Shown here one piece after another: positions 15,826 through 24,908 of a stretch of DNA of 64,000 nt (position 1 is the stretch's first letter; each line of letters opens with the position of its first letter). Position numbers and translations under genes: made by a program. The notes beneath the pieces are model-generated. The model did not search any database and was not told the DNA's origin. It was given only the letters and a program-made list of their open reading frames with translations. Source of the stretch: Alphaproteobacteria bacterium. Lineage in GTDB: Bacteria; Pseudomonadota; Alphaproteobacteria; Micavibrionales; Micavibrionaceae. The DNA lies in contig JAGNKE010000010.1 in NCBI GenBank assembly GCA_018000295.1, positions 1 to 64,000 on the forward strand, given 5' to 3'.

Positions 15826-17781
15826 ATGCAGGCAGACAAACTATGGAAGCAGAGCATAAGCGTGGCCTTATGCGCTTTGCTCATTTTAAACGTCCTGTTG
15901 CCCGCCGGAAAGGCATCGGGCGGAATCCCCGTGCCAGCCGTGAAGCCCTCATACGCCGACTTCCTGAAAATCAAAGCCACAGAAGACTCCGAGCGGCAGG
16001 TCAAGCTTGAGCCTGAATTTATGGGTATAAACAATAAGATAATAACCCTTCTTCAACTTCCTGGAATCGATCTTGATAAAAAGGCGGGCGCAAAATCCCC
16101 CCTCTCAGCCGAAAACGCAATCCTCTATAAAGAGATTTTCAGGCTTCAATCTTACGGAAACATGAAGGAGGCGGACGCCAAAATCGCCAGACTGACCGAT
16201 AAACGCCTGTATTCAGATGTTCTGTTCCAGCGTTATATGCACCCCACAGCGTATAAAACCACCTTCGCCGAACTCGATGACTGGCTGACCCGCTTCCCGG
16301 ATCATCCCGGCGCAGAACGGATTCACAAACTGGCCGTAAGCCGCAGGCCGGAGGGGCATAAAGGGGGCTGGGCCAACCTCAAATTCCGCTCCGAAGTCCC
16401 GGAGATTCATGAACCCAAAATGGCCACGCCCAAAACCTACGTGAGCAAAAAGGACCGCACCCCCGAGCAAAACCAGAATGTCCGCGCCCTGAGCGTAAAG
16501 GTCAGAAGTCTGGTCAGTGAGGGCGAACCCGGTCTGGCGCAGGAAACCCTCTACACCGCCGAGGCCGTCCAGCATATGGACGAGGCCGAGCGTGACGCCC
16601 TGAAGGCAGAAATCGCGCTAGGGTATCTTTATGACGGGCAGTCCGCCCGCGCACTCGACTTATCCAGAGAAAGCGTCCGCCGGTCCGGGGAAGCCGTGCC
16701 GCTGGCGTCTTGGGTCGCGGGCCTCGGCCTCTGGCTGAAAAAGGATTACGCCAACGCCGCCATATATTTCGAGAAGGCCGGAACATCGCCCTACGCCTCG
16801 CCGTGGCTGGCCTCCGGCGGATCCTACTGGGCGGCGCGTTCACATATGCGCGCCAAAAACGTAAAGGAAGTCAGCCGCTGGTACCGCGAGGCCGCCAAAC
16901 ACACCCGCACCTTCTATGGCCTCTTGGCCCTCCGCGCCTTGGGGCAGGATATCCGCCTCAACTGGGAAAATGCGGCCTATACCCCCGCAGACGAGGAAAA
17001 ACTGCTGGACACCGTCGAGGGCCGCCGCGCCATGGCGCTGGTCGCCGCCGGCCAGTACGATCTCGCCGAACGCGAATTGCTGCATTTCGATTTCGCTGCC
17101 AACCCCTCCATGCGCCCGGTCGTTCTGGCCTATGCCGGTCATGTCGGCCTCTCCGAAGTGGCCTTGCGTCTGGGCAGTATGCTCGATGCCCCCGGCGGCA
17201 AACTCTATGACGCCGCCCTTTATCCCGTCCTGCCGTGGGAGCCTGAAGGCGGATACGAACTCGACCCCGCCCTGGTCCACGCCATCGTCCGTCAGGAATC
17301 CCGCTTTGACCCGCAGGCGAGAAGCCCCAGCGGCGCCGCGGGCCTGATGCAGATTATGCCCGATACCGCCCGCCACGTCCTGCGCGCACCCGCGATGACC
17401 GATGAGGGCGTCGAGACGCTCCTCGGCCGCGCCGAGGAAAACCTGACCATCGGTCAGGCTTACATGAAGGAACTTCTGGCCGATAAAAACGTCAACGGCG
17501 ATGTGATGGCCATGCTTGCCGCCTATAACGCCGGACCCGGCAATCTCGCCCGCTGGAAAAAGAAATTCGGCCCCGTGACCGATCCGCTCCTGTTCGTCGA
17601 GATGATCCCCGTCTCCGAAACCCGTACCTATGTGAAGCGCGTAATGGCGAATTACTGGATCTACAGCCTGCGCGGCGGGCAGGGGGTCCGCACCCTCGAA
17701 GCCCTCTCTTCCGGCCAGTCCCCGCGCTACGCCTACGCGCCGCAGGACACCAACCCGTTCAAACTCGCCGCGAACCAGTAG
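15826..17781 (+). CDS. Soluble lytic murein transglycosylase (SLT domain)
   Basis: The 651-aa protein starts with a signal peptide (hydrophobic VALCALLILNVLLPAGKASG), has a long helical superhelix region, and ends with the SLT catalytic domain from about residue 480. The catalytic Glu is Glu491 in VRQESRFDP, followed by SGAAGLMQIMP and AAYNAGPGN. Such enzymes cleave the MurNAc-GlcNAc bond of peptidoglycan in the periplasm with formation of 1,6-anhydroMurNAc. Length matches Slt70-type enzymes. It follows the UDG gene on the same strand after 58 bases. Confidence 0.92.
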   Translation: MQADKLWKQSISVALCALLILNVLLPAGKASGGIPVPAVKPSYADFLKIKATEDSERQVKLEPEFMGINNKIITLLQLPGIDLDKKAGAKSPLSAENAILYKEIFRLQSYGNMKEADAKIARLTDKRLYSDVLFQRYMHPTAYKTTFAELDDWLTRFPDHPGAERIHKLAVSRRPEGHKGGWANLKFRSEVPEIHEPKMATPKTYVSKKDRTPEQNQNVRALSVKVRSLVSEGEPGLAQETLYTAEAVQHMDEAERDALKAEIALGYLYDGQSARALDLSRESVRRSGEAVPLASWVAGLGLWLKKDYANAAIYFEKAGTSPYASPWLASGGSYWAARSHMRAKNVKEVSRWYREAAKHTRTFYGLLALRALGQDIRLNWENAAYTPADEEKLLDTVEGRRAMALVAAGQYDLAERELLHFDFAANPSMRPVVLAYAGHVGLSEVALRLGSMLDAPGGKLYDAALYPVLPWEPEGGYELDPALVHAIVRQESRFDPQARSPSGAAGLMQIMPDTARHVLRAPAMTDEGVETLLGRAEENLTIGQAYMKELLADKNVNGDVMAMLAAYNAGPGNLARWKKKFGPVTDPLLFVEMIPVSETRTYVKRVMANYWIYSLRGGQGVRTLEALSSGQSPRYAYAPQDTNPFKLAANQ

Positions 17782-17842
17782 GGCGTGAACGCGTCCACAA
17801 CTCCTTGCTTCTTGTAACTGACCACTTGTAACATATGAATCC

Positions 17843-17898
17843 CCTTGTCACCCCCGCACCTTCTCTGTCACCCCCGCGAAGGCGGGGGTCTAGGTCAC
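17843..17898. repeat. REP-like palindrome (ACCCCCGC / GCGGGGGT)
   Basis: The hairpin ACCCCCGC-GAAG-GCGGGGGT at 17870-17889 follows a partial copy (GTCACCCCCGCACC). The sequence belongs to the family of short GTCAYYCCCGC palindromes scattered through this window, here between the convergent transglycosylase and hydrolase genes, where it may also end transcription. Confidence 0.7.
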
Positions 17899-17914
17899 GA
17901 CAGCCAGAAACACT

Positions 17915-18634
17915 TCAAACAGGCGTCGAGCCAGTAGCACTCTGACAGAACTCTCGAATGATCTGCAGAGACTTCTCAGGATTCGTCTGCAGGAAAAAAT
18001 GCGTCCCATCGACCTCCCATATGAAAAGCGCGGGATTAAGCGTTCTTAAATCGGTCGTAGATCGCTTGGAAACCAGAAGATCGCCTCTGATCCTCAACTG
18101 GCCGAAAGGGATATCGGTCCTGATCGAAGGCAGATTTTTCGCCCCATGCAGCAGGCGTATACGGTCCTTTAAAACCTCCGACGGAAGACCCCGCACAACA
18201 TCAAGATACAAATCGAAAACAGAAAGCGGCATCTTGTTCGTCAAAAAAAACAGCCGGACAAGCAGCGGGTTAGTAGAAAAAATCTTGATCAGCGTAGCCG
18301 GAACAAAACGCGCCAGATTGAGCAAGAGCGGGCAGGGCGCTCGGGCGAACCCTGCAAAAAACAAAATTCCGGCGATCTGAAGCTTGCCGCGCTCAAGAAG
18401 ACGCAGCGCCACAAGGCTGGAAAAAGATTCTGCGATCAAAATAACAGCCTGTCCTTCGGGGATCATTGCTTCGGCTTGCTCGGTCAGTTGATCGAGGTCA
18501 GCAGGAAGATCCTGATAACGAACGACCAGAAGGCTTGACGGATCGTCAACACAGCTTAAAAGCGGCGAAAAAAGCCGCCCCGTCCCGTCCAGACCGGGCA
18601 GAAGAACGATTTTATATTCCCTATGCCCTGTCAA
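17915..18634 (-). CDS. Alpha/beta hydrolase
   Basis: The 239-aa protein has the core of an alpha/beta hydrolase: an oxyanion-type loop LLPGLDGTGRLF (11-22), a nucleophile elbow with Ser70 in AESFSSLVA, and the C-terminal GTHFFLQTNPE with the probable catalytic His at about 216. The elbow ends in Ser-Ser rather than the usual Ser-x-Gly. The substrate is unknown; small hydrolases of this shape include esterases and thioesterases. The start is TTG, with GAGGG four bases upstream, so the exact start is uncertain. Confidence 0.75.
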   Translation of the reverse strand: MTGHREYKIVLLPGLDGTGRLFSPLLSCVDDPSSLLVVRYQDLPADLDQLTEQAEAMIPEGQAVILIAESFSSLVALRLLERGKLQIAGILFFAGFARAPCPLLLNLARFVPATLIKIFSTNPLLVRLFFLTNKMPLSVFDLYLDVVRGLPSEVLKDRIRLLHGAKNLPSIRTDIPFGQLRIRGDLLVSKRSTTDLRTLNPALFIWEVDGTHFFLQTNPEKSLQIIREFCQSATGSTPV

Positions 18635-18662
18635 AAAACCCTCTCATGTTGTCCGCCTTCCC

Positions 18663-18812
18663 ATTGTCACCCCCGCGAAAGTGGGGGTCCAGTAAAAAAA
18701 ACGACAGGGATAAGTAGAGGGAAACAGAGATCAGTAGCGCGGAAATCTCTGTCTATCTCTGTTTATCTCTGTAGTTCAAAAACTGGATTCCCGCATTCGC
18801 GGGAATGACAAA
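18663..18812. repeat. Two REP-like palindromes with ATCTCTGT tandem units between
   Basis: ACCCCCGC-GAAA-GTGGGGGT (18669-18688) and TTCCCGC-ATTC-GCGGGAA (about 18787-18804) are two variants of the same dispersed hairpin family. Between them ATCTCTGT recurs several times, partly mirrored by ACAGAGAT. The block lies upstream of the hydrolase gene. Confidence 0.65.
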
Positions 18813-18949
18813 AAAGCCTCTCAGGTCAACCGCCCGCTTGGCGTCTTCGCGATTCAAATGAACCCTTCGTGCTTTTAGCTTTGAATCGCAAAGCCTCTAA
18901 GACTCAAAGCGTTCCGAGCCGACGGTCTCTGTGTTTCTTCCTTTACATT

Positions 18950-18995
18950 TTCCCTCTCCCCGTTTGCGGGGAGAGGGACCAAGGGAGAGGGGGTA
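18950..18995. repeat. CCCTCTCCC / GGGAGAGGG dispersed repeat
   Basis: CCCTCTCCCC at 18952-18961 pairs with GGGGAGAGGG at 18968-18977, followed by AAGGGAGAGGGGG. A second copy with the same layout lies at 38193-38262. This kind of repeat is, from memory, widespread between proteobacterial genes. Confidence 0.65.
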
Positions 18996-19050
18996 AAAAC
19001 CAACACATGATTCCCGCTTTCGCAAGAAAGACAAAAGAATCGCAGGCCGC

Positions 19051-19115
19051 GTTGTGATCGTTGTGGTCTTTGTGTTTAAAAAACTCTGCGCTCTCTGCGT
19101 CTCTGCGGTAAAAAG
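19051..19115. repeat. CTCTGCG-type dispersed repeat, copy A
   Basis: The segment from GTTGTGATCG to CTCTGCGGTAAAAAG is nearly the same as segments at 39706-39760 and 54838-54893. All three copies are intergenic, in the same orientation, and adjacent to or within 300 bases of REP-like hairpins. Confidence 0.75.
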
Positions 19116-19157
19116 CCCTACGCCCTTGCTCTTGCAACTTCCTCTCTTGTAACTCTC

Positions 19158-19919
19158 TCAACCCACCAACCTCAAAACCCCCTCCAGCAGCGCCGGATCG
19201 CCGACCGCAATCACCTCCTTGCCCGAGGAAAGCCCCAACTCGTTCCCCTGCCAGTCGCACATCCGCCCGCCCGCGCCCTCGATGATCGGAATATGCGCGA
19301 GAAAATCATAGGGTTTCAAATCCGCCTCGATCACGAGGTCCAGATGCCCGGAGGCCAGCAGCCCATAGGCGATGCAATCCCCGCCCCAGGTGATGAAATA
19401 GACCTGCTCCTTCCATTTTTTAATAAAATCCGCCTCGCGGTGAAAAAACATGGCCGGGCTGGTGCTCGAACACCGCGCCTGCTTAAGGGTCGGGCACGTC
19501 CGCACCGCGCAGACCTGCCCATTATGCAAAGTCTCCTCGCCCTTGATGCCCACCCAGCGGTCTTTGACAATCGGCTGGTCGATCACGCCGACAATCGCCT
19601 CATCCCCTTCACAAAGAGCAATCAAAGTCCCGAACGTCGCCCGCCCGGAAATAAACGGCTTGGTGCCGTCGATAGGGTCAATCACCCACGTCAGCCCGCT
19701 CTCGCTCTTTTTAACGCCGAACTCCTCCCCCAAAATCCCGTCCTGCGGACGCTCTTCGGACAGGATATCGCGGATTCGCATCTCCACCGCCCGGTCAGCC
19801 GCCGTCACCGGGCTTTCATCCGCCTTGGTCTCGCTGGTCTCAATCGCCCGGAAATAGGGGCGGATGATTGCCCCCGCCGCATCCGCTAATCTGTTGGCAA
19901 GCGCACGAAATTCCTGCAT
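19158..19919 (-). CDS. hisN: Histidinol-phosphatase, inositol monophosphatase family
   Basis: The protein (253 aa from the ATG at 19919; the longer open frame is not needed) has the metal-binding motifs of the IMPase family: GEEFG (64-68), DPIDGTKPFISG with Asp81 and Asp84, and WGGDCIAYGLLASGHLDLV followed by LKPYDFLAH. The pattern IDPIDGTK-FISG plus GGDC-AYGLLA-G is typical of the HisN histidinol-phosphatase subgroup of alphaproteobacteria, which makes histidinol in histidine synthesis. Other IMPase substrates cannot be excluded. It is divergent from alaS, 61 bases apart. Confidence 0.82.
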   Translation of the reverse strand: MQEFRALANRLADAAGAIIRPYFRAIETSETKADESPVTAADRAVEMRIRDILSEERPQDGILGEEFGVKKSESGLTWVIDPIDGTKPFISGRATFGTLIALCEGDEAIVGVIDQPIVKDRWVGIKGEETLHNGQVCAVRTCPTLKQARCSSTSPAMFFHREADFIKKWKEQVYFITWGGDCIAYGLLASGHLDLVIEADLKPYDFLAHIPIIEGAGGRMCDWQGNELGLSSGKEVIAVGDPALLEGVLRLVG

Positions 19920-19980
19920 ATATATAAACCTTTCAAGGCGTATCAATTTTTTGGGTTGAGTGAAGAATAGAGCGAAGAAA

Positions 19981-22656
19981 ATGAAAACAGTCAACGATAT
20001 CCGCAACGAGTTTCTGGGATTCTTCAAAAAGAACGGCCATGAGATTGTGGCCTCCTCGCCGCTCGTGCCGCACAACGACCCGACCCTGATGTTCGCCAAC
20101 TCCGGCATGGTGCAGTTTAAAAACGTCTTCCTCGGCGCCGAACACCGCGATTATAAACGTGCGACTACGGCCCAGAAATGCGTGCGCGCAGGGGGCAAGC
20201 ACAACGATCTGGATAACGTCGGCTACACCGCCCGCCACCACACCTTTTTCGAAATGCTCGGCAATTTCTCCTTCGGCGACTATTTTAAGGAGGAGGCGAT
20301 CAGTTTTGCCTGGGAACTCGTTACCAAAAACTTCGGAATGCCGAAGGATAAACTGCTGGTCACGGTGCACACCAGCGACGAGGACGCCGCCAAACTCTGG
20401 AAAAAAATCGCGGGCTTGTCGGACGACAAAATCATCCGCATCCCCACCGACGCGAATTTCTGGATGATGGGCGACACCGGCCCCTGCGGCCCGTGTTCGG
20501 AAATATTCTTCGATCAGGGCGACAAGCTTTTCGGCGGCCCGCCGGGATCAAAGGACGAAGACGGCGACCGCTATCTGGAGTTCTGGAACAACGTTTTCAT
20601 GCAGTTCGAGCAGGAGCCGGACGGTAAAGGCGGCTATAACAGAAAGCCCCTTCCAAAACCTTCTATCGATACGGGTATGGGTCTGGAACGCACGGCGGCC
20701 CTCATGCAGGGCAAAACCACCAACTACGCCATCGACCTCTTGCGCGATATCATTGAACACAGCGCGGATTTAACGGGCGTGGACCCGGACGGGGATCAGG
20801 CGCCCTCCCACCGCGTCATCGCCGACCATCTGCGCGCCTCCTCCTTCCTGATGGCCGACGGCGTCATGCCCTCGAACGAGGGGCGTGGTTATGTTCTCCG
20901 CCGCATCATGCGCCGCGGGATGCGCCACGCGCACCTTCTGGGCGCGAAGGAACCCCTGATGCACCGCTTGGTTCCGACCCTGATCGCCAAAATGGGCGAG
21001 GCCTACCCCGAACTCAAACGCGCCGAGGCGCTGATCGTGCAGAGCCTTTCAAGCGAAGAGTCCCGCTTCAAGGTCACCCTCGATCGCGGCCTGAAAATGC
21101 TGGATGAAGAAACCGGAAAACTCGCCGCCGGAAAAAAATTCCCCGGCGAAGTGGCCTTCAAACTTTACGACACCTACGGCTTCCCGCTCGACCTGACGCA
21201 GGACGCGCTGAAAGAAAAAAATATCACTGTCGATGCTGCCGCCTTCGAAACAGCGATGAACGAACAGAAGGCCCGCGCCCGCGCCGCCTGGGCGGGTACG
21301 GGTGAACAAGCGACCGAAAAACTCTGGTTCGAAATCCTCGACGAAGTCGGTCCGACGGAGTTTCTCGGTTACGAAACTGAAATTGCTGAAGGGCAGGTGC
21401 TTGCTATTGTTAAGGACGGCAAGCGCATAGATAAACTTGGAAAGTTAGATATCGGCTTTGCTGTAGTAAATCAAACGCCATTTTATGCTGAAAGCGGTGG
21501 TCAGATTGGCGATGCTGGAAAATGGGTTAGTACGGATGACAATAGAATTTCTTACGAAGTTAAAACTACAGTTAAGTGGTGTGGTAAGTTATTCGCACAT
21601 CACATCACTACGGGTTATGAAGAGTTAAAAATTGGCGATAAGGTTCAAATGCAGGTTGATCACTCCCGCCGCTCCATGATCCGCTCTAACCACTCCGCCA
21701 CACATTTGCTGCACGAAGCCCTCCGCCGCGTACTCGGCGAGCATGTCAGCCAGAAAGGCTCGCTGCAGGACGCCGAAAGAACCCGCTTCGACATTAGCCA
21801 GCCCGTGGCCATGACCGCGCAGCAGATTGAACAGGTCGAAACCATCGTGAACGATGAAATCCGCGCCAACACGCCCGTCGAAACCCGCGTGATGCCGCTG
21901 GAGGACGCCCGCGCAACGGGCGCCATGGCCCTGTTCGGCGAAAAATACGCCGACGAAGTGCGGGTTGTGACCATGGGCACGACAAAGGCGGGCGCGAATA
22001 AACCCTTCTCCGTCGAACTCTGCGGTGGCACACACGTCAAACGCACGGGCGATATCGGCCTGCTGAAAATCATCTCCGAAAGCGCGCTTTCATCGGGCAT
22101 CCGCCGCGTCGAAGCCCTCACGGGAGCCAACGCTCTACGTTATTTCGAGCAACAAGATCAAACCCTTCAACAGGTCGCAGGCGCTTTGAAAGCCAGCCCC
22201 GCCGAAGTGCTGGACCGTGTGAAAACCCTCTCCGATGAAAAACGCAAACTGGAAAAGGAAGTCTCTGACCTCCGCCGTCAGCTCGCAATGGCGGGCCCGG
22301 CATCGTCATCGGACGGAGCAGGGGACGTGCGCGACATCGGCGGCATCAAATTCACGGGCCGCGTCCTGAAGGACTTCCCGGCGAAAGACCTCAAGCCCAT
22401 GGCCGACGACCTGAAGAAAAAACTCGGCTCCGGCGTCATCGTCCTCGTGGCGACAAGCGAGGGTAAAGCCTCCATCGTCGTCGGCGTCACTGATGATTTG
22501 ACCAAAAAGGTCAGCGCCGTGGAACTGGTGAAAATCGGCGCGGAGGCTCTGGGCGGTTCCGGCGGCGGTGGCCGTCCCGACATGGCCCAAGCCGGCGGTC
22601 CGAACACGGAAGCCGCGAACGACGCCCTTAAGGCAATCGAAAAGGCGCTGGCCTGA
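19981..22656 (+). CDS. alaS: Alanine-tRNA ligase
   Basis: AlaRS charges tRNA-Ala and edits misacylated Ser/Gly. From the ATG at 19981 it is 891 aa, with the catalytic domain ([40 protein letters not shown]), the editing domain with the zinc-binding His571-SAT-His575 and Cys681-GGTH, and a C-terminal DHHA1 domain (GVTDDLTKK). An in-frame ATG 21 bases earlier is less likely. Codons from about 21367 to 21660 are mostly A/T-ending (by my count 66 of 98), unlike the flanks (9 of the next 40), although the protein stays in frame with the conserved [13 protein letters not shown] motif. Confidence 0.97.
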   Translation: MKTVNDIRNEFLGFFKKNGHEIVASSPLVPHNDPTLMFANSGMVQFKNVFLGAEHRDYKRATTAQKCVRAGGKHNDLDNVGYTARHHTFFEMLGNFSFGDYFKEEAISFAWELVTKNFGMPKDKLLVTVHTSDEDAAKLWKKIAGLSDDKIIRIPTDANFWMMGDTGPCGPCSEIFFDQGDKLFGGPPGSKDEDGDRYLEFWNNVFMQFEQEPDGKGGYNRKPLPKPSIDTGMGLERTAALMQGKTTNYAIDLLRDIIEHSADLTGVDPDGDQAPSHRVIADHLRASSFLMADGVMPSNEGRGYVLRRIMRRGMRHAHLLGAKEPLMHRLVPTLIAKMGEAYPELKRAEALIVQSLSSEESRFKVTLDRGLKMLDEETGKLAAGKKFPGEVAFKLYDTYGFPLDLTQDALKEKNITVDAAAFETAMNEQKARARAAWAGTGEQATEKLWFEILDEVGPTEFLGYETEIAEGQVLAIVKDGKRIDKLGKLDIGFAVVNQTPFYAESGGQIGDAGKWVSTDDNRISYEVKTTVKWCGKLFAHHITTGYEELKIGDKVQMQVDHSRRSMIRSNHSATHLLHEALRRVLGEHVSQKGSLQDAERTRFDISQPVAMTAQQIEQVETIVNDEIRANTPVETRVMPLEDARATGAMALFGEKYADEVRVVTMGTTKAGANKPFSVELCGGTHVKRTGDIGLLKIISESALSSGIRRVEALTGANALRYFEQQDQTLQQVAGALKASPAEVLDRVKTLSDEKRKLEKEVSDLRRQLAMAGPASSSDGAGDVRDIGGIKFTGRVLKDFPAKDLKPMADDLKKKLGSGVIVLVATSEGKASIVVGVTDDLTKKVSAVELVKIGAEALGGSGGGGRPDMAQAGGPNTEAANDALKAIEKALA
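21367..21660 (+). other. AT-rich codon block inside alaS, likely recombination tract
   Basis: Over about 294 bases codon use switches abruptly to A/T-ending codons (gaa, gct, att, gtt, aaa, tta) and back again without breaking the frame. The block covers the start of the editing domain. It may have come by homologous exchange with a low-GC relative, or it may be an assembly or editing artefact. Confidence 0.6.
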
Positions 22657-22689
22657 AAACAGGATGCCGACGAGTCCTTAAGCGACGTA

Positions 22690-22782
22690 TTTTGAGCCGA
22701 AAACGGCGTTTTTCGAGAACCGCATCGCAGAATACTTGGGCGTATTTGAGAAGCGGAAGCGGAGAAAACGCCGTTTGCAGGC
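22690..22782. repeat. Inverted repeat after alaS
   Basis: GAAAACGGCGTTTT near 22697 and GAAAACGCCGTTT near 22769 are inverted relatives, with two GYGTATTTTGAG-like segments between and before them. The arrangement can form a long imperfect hairpin between alaS and the convergent unknown operon and could end transcription from both sides. Confidence 0.4.
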
Positions 22783-22795
22783 CAAAAGACAAGCG

Positions 22796-23056
22796 TTATA
22801 TCGGCTTGATCCCGCGCGATAGGCAGAAATTGCGAAAATCCGCCTCGCTGACTTTGCGGACGTCCGCAGAGTCATTGATCCTTTTGATCACACCGTTATC
22901 GAGAACAAAAGACTTCGCGTCATAATCCCAGCGCTCAGCACGAAACGGAAAAGAATCCTCGCAGGTCAATTTAATGGGGATTTCGCCCAGAATATAATAA
23001 AGGACGGAAATCTCCCCATCCTCATCGTACTCAAAATCCGGCTCTTCCGAAATCAA
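22796..23056 (-). CDS. Hypothetical acidic protein (86 aa), third gene of a three-gene operon
   Basis: The product is small and acidic (ISEEPDFEYDEDGEISVLYY at the N-terminus), without membrane segments or recognisable domains. The start is TTG and overlaps the stop of the upstream gene by four bases (TTGA), so it is translationally coupled. It ends before an inverted repeat shared with the convergent alaS. The small acidic character and coupling would suit an antitoxin or immunity partner for the upstream genes, which is speculation. Confidence 0.55.
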   Translation of the reverse strand: MISEEPDFEYDEDGEISVLYYILGEIPIKLTCEDSFPFRAERWDYDAKSFVLDNGVIKRINDSADVRKVSEADFRNFCLSRGIKPI

Positions 23057-23484
23057 GGCTGGCTCTCATCAAAGCGCTCACCGCTGGCAGGGAGCGGAGT
23101 CGCCTCAGCATTCAGCCGATCAATATGCCCCTGCAATTGATCGAAAAACTGATTCTCATCATCGAAAAAACTGAACGACTGACTGGAGACAAGATTCATG
23201 TTGCCGCGTTCGGTTTTCCATGTTTGTGATGCTAAATCAAAGCGTGCAGCACTATGGGGAATGTAATCATCTTCGGTCCATGGCCCATCGGGATTGGCGG
23301 CCGGATCGTCACGCTCCATGATGACGCAAAGAAACTCCTTCCTTCCGGCCGTATCGCAGTAAACTCCGTACTTGTTGTAGCTTTCAGAGCCCGTTTCCGG
23401 TCCTCCGCTGTCCTGATACAAACGAATGCTATCGTTGTCTCTAAAAATACCCTTTAAATCTTCAATTTTTAATTTATCAGCCAT
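23053..23484 (-). CDS. Hypothetical protein (143 aa), second gene of a three-gene operon
   Basis: I chose the ATG at 23484, nine bases after AAAGGA; a TTG two codons earlier is the alternative. The product is hydrophilic and acidic, with no signal peptide and no domain I recognise. The region LYQDSGGPETGSESYNKYGV followed by aromatic-rich segments suggests a compact globular fold. It follows the RelA/SpoT-like gene by 24 bases and is coupled to the next gene by a 4-base overlap. Confidence 0.6.
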   Translation of the reverse strand: MADKLKIEDLKGIFRDNDSIRLYQDSGGPETGSESYNKYGVYCDTAGRKEFLCVIMERDDPAANPDGPWTEDDYIPHSAARFDLASQTWKTERGNMNLVSSQSFSFFDDENQFFDQLQGHIDRLNAEATPLPASGERFDESQP

Positions 23485-23508
23485 AATCAATTATCCTTTA
23501 AAAATAAA

Positions 23509-24294
23509 TTATACATTGTCCAGACCGACCATACGATGAAGATCGTCAACCATTCCCTGCAGCTTGATTTCACGGTGCCGCGAAAGCTCATGCTTGGAAC
23601 GCACCTCGGGCTTAAGCAACTCATCATACCCCGCATCCCGCGCCTCACGCCCGTTAAAAAGACGACAAGCGGTAAAGCTATAGGCGGCTTCGCGCTTCTC
23701 GGCCTTTGTCAATTCACGCCCTTCACTCGCGGCCTGATCGTGAAGAGCCTCGGCTCGGGCTTTATAGGGATGGGTCACATCGTAAATCTTCTCAATTTGC
23801 TCGGCGACGACCTGTAACTCGACGACATGATAATCCCCGCCGGAAACGGGAACGGCCAATTTGCAGTTCAAGGCACGGTACCCGGTCAAATCCTTCGGAT
23901 CCTCGAAAAAATCGGTCATATGCACCAGATAAATTCCGCTATTGTGCATAAGATCGGAGGTTCTGTTGCCCAAAGTTTGCTTGAGAGCCTTGATTTCCTC
24001 AGGTGTTCGCACAACCACCTTGCCCCGCACATAATCGGTAACCAGTTCGCTTCGTCCGTTGTAATCGCGCTTGGCCTTTTTCTCTGCGGCCGTCAAATCC
24101 TTGAGAGGTCCGGTAAAAGCATCATGAAGCCGAAGCTCCCGTTTACAGTTCCGCAAAAAACCCAGCAAAACCTCGTTGGCTTCTGACCGTGTTTCCAAAA
24201 TACGCTCATACGGCATAAGCTGGCACGGCGTTCCGCTCGTGGAATCACGAAACCGCTGTGAAACCTCATCCGCTGCTAAATACTGCAAACCCAT
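23509..24294 (-). CDS. RelA/SpoT-fold nucleotidyltransferase-like protein
   Basis: From the ATG at 24294 the product is 261 aa (a TTG at 24303 is also possible). It shows a weak but ordered match to RelA/SpoT-type synthetase folds: GPLKDLTAAEKKAKRDYNG before a strand with Asp87 and Arg90 (DYVRGKVVV), then GYRALNCKLAV (138-148), VELQV with Glu159 and Gln161, and His175. These correspond to the conserved R-x-K region, D-x-x-R strand, G-Y-R segment and E-x-Q of the superfamily. No hydrolase domain is present, so it could be a small alarmone synthetase or one of the toxic relatives that pyrophosphorylate tRNA or nucleotides. It heads a three-gene operon. Confidence 0.55.
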   Translation of the reverse strand: MGLQYLAADEVSQRFRDSTSGTPCQLMPYERILETRSEANEVLLGFLRNCKRELRLHDAFTGPLKDLTAAEKKAKRDYNGRSELVTDYVRGKVVVRTPEEIKALKQTLGNRTSDLMHNSGIYLVHMTDFFEDPKDLTGYRALNCKLAVPVSGGDYHVVELQVVAEQIEKIYDVTHPYKARAEALHDQAASEGRELTKAEKREAAYSFTACRLFNGREARDAGYDELLKPEVRSKHELSRHREIKLQGMVDDLHRMVGLDNV

Positions 24295-24480
24295 CCCTGA
24301 CAAACCTTTTAAGGCTTATTTTTATAGTTAAAGAAAGATAATACCAAATTCGGAACTATTATTGCAATAACTGTTATTCTTAATATACACGCCTTCGCCC
24401 ACCCCATTCTCCTCTTGCCTCGGATAAGGACAGCCGCTATACACTATTTCCGAACAAAATAAGGGTAAAGAGAGGGAAAA

Positions 24481-24903
24481 ATGGCTCTGCAGCGCACACT
24501 TTCGATCATCAAGCCGGACGCAACCAAACGCAACCTGACCGGGGCGATCAACACGCTCTTCGAACAGGCCGGATTAAGAATTGTAGGCCAGAAGCGCATC
24601 CTGATGACCCTGCAGCAGGCGCAAAAATTCTATGAAGTTCATAGCAGCAGGCCTTTTTACGGCGAACTGACGGAATTCATGAGCTCCGGTCCCGTCGTCG
24701 TGCAGGTTCTGGAGGGCGAAAACGCCGTCGCCAAAAACCGCGAAGTCATGGGCGAAACCAACCCCGAAAAGGCCGCCGAAGGCACGGTCCGCAAAAAATT
24801 CGCCCTGAATATCGGTGAAAACTCCGTTCACGGCTCAGATACGCTGGAAAATGCGGTGAAGGAAATCGCCTTCTTCTTCAGCGAAAGCGAAATCGTCGGC
24901 TAA
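24481..24903 (+). CDS. ndk: Nucleoside diphosphate kinase
   Basis: Ndk equilibrates nucleoside di- and triphosphates through a phosphohistidine. The 140-aa protein is of normal length and has the N-terminal [14 protein letters not shown] and the active-site His117 in [17 protein letters not shown] precedes the ATG. It converges on the large sensor kinase gene with only five bases between stops. Confidence 0.97.
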   Translation: MALQRTLSIIKPDATKRNLTGAINTLFEQAGLRIVGQKRILMTLQQAQKFYEVHSSRPFYGELTEFMSSGPVVVQVLEGENAVAKNREVMGETNPEKAAEGTVRKKFALNIGENSVHGSDTLENAVKEIAFFFSESEIVG

Positions 24904-24908
24904 CGGGT

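Larger units (their letters stand above)
18635..19157. other. Repeat-filled intergenic region, no gene
   Basis: No coding capacity is convincing. In order it holds a GTCACCCCCGC hairpin (18669-18688), a tandem run of ATCTCTGT-like units (about 18725-18776), a GGATTCCCGCATTCGCGGGAATGAC hairpin half-sites block (18785-18809), a CCCTCTCCCC / GGGGAGAGGG inverted repeat (18952-18977) and a CTCTGCG-rich repeat (19051-19115). All of these have relatives elsewhere in the window. Confidence 0.75.

Noticed and set aside
18721-19115. Possible CRISPR array in the repeat-filled region
   Set aside because: The repeats are irregular in length and spacing, have no uniform unique spacers, and no cas genes are present.
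19920-20108. 63-codon upstream extension of hisN
   Set aside because: It overlaps the alaS start region, has no ribosome binding site, and the family begins at the ATG at 19919.
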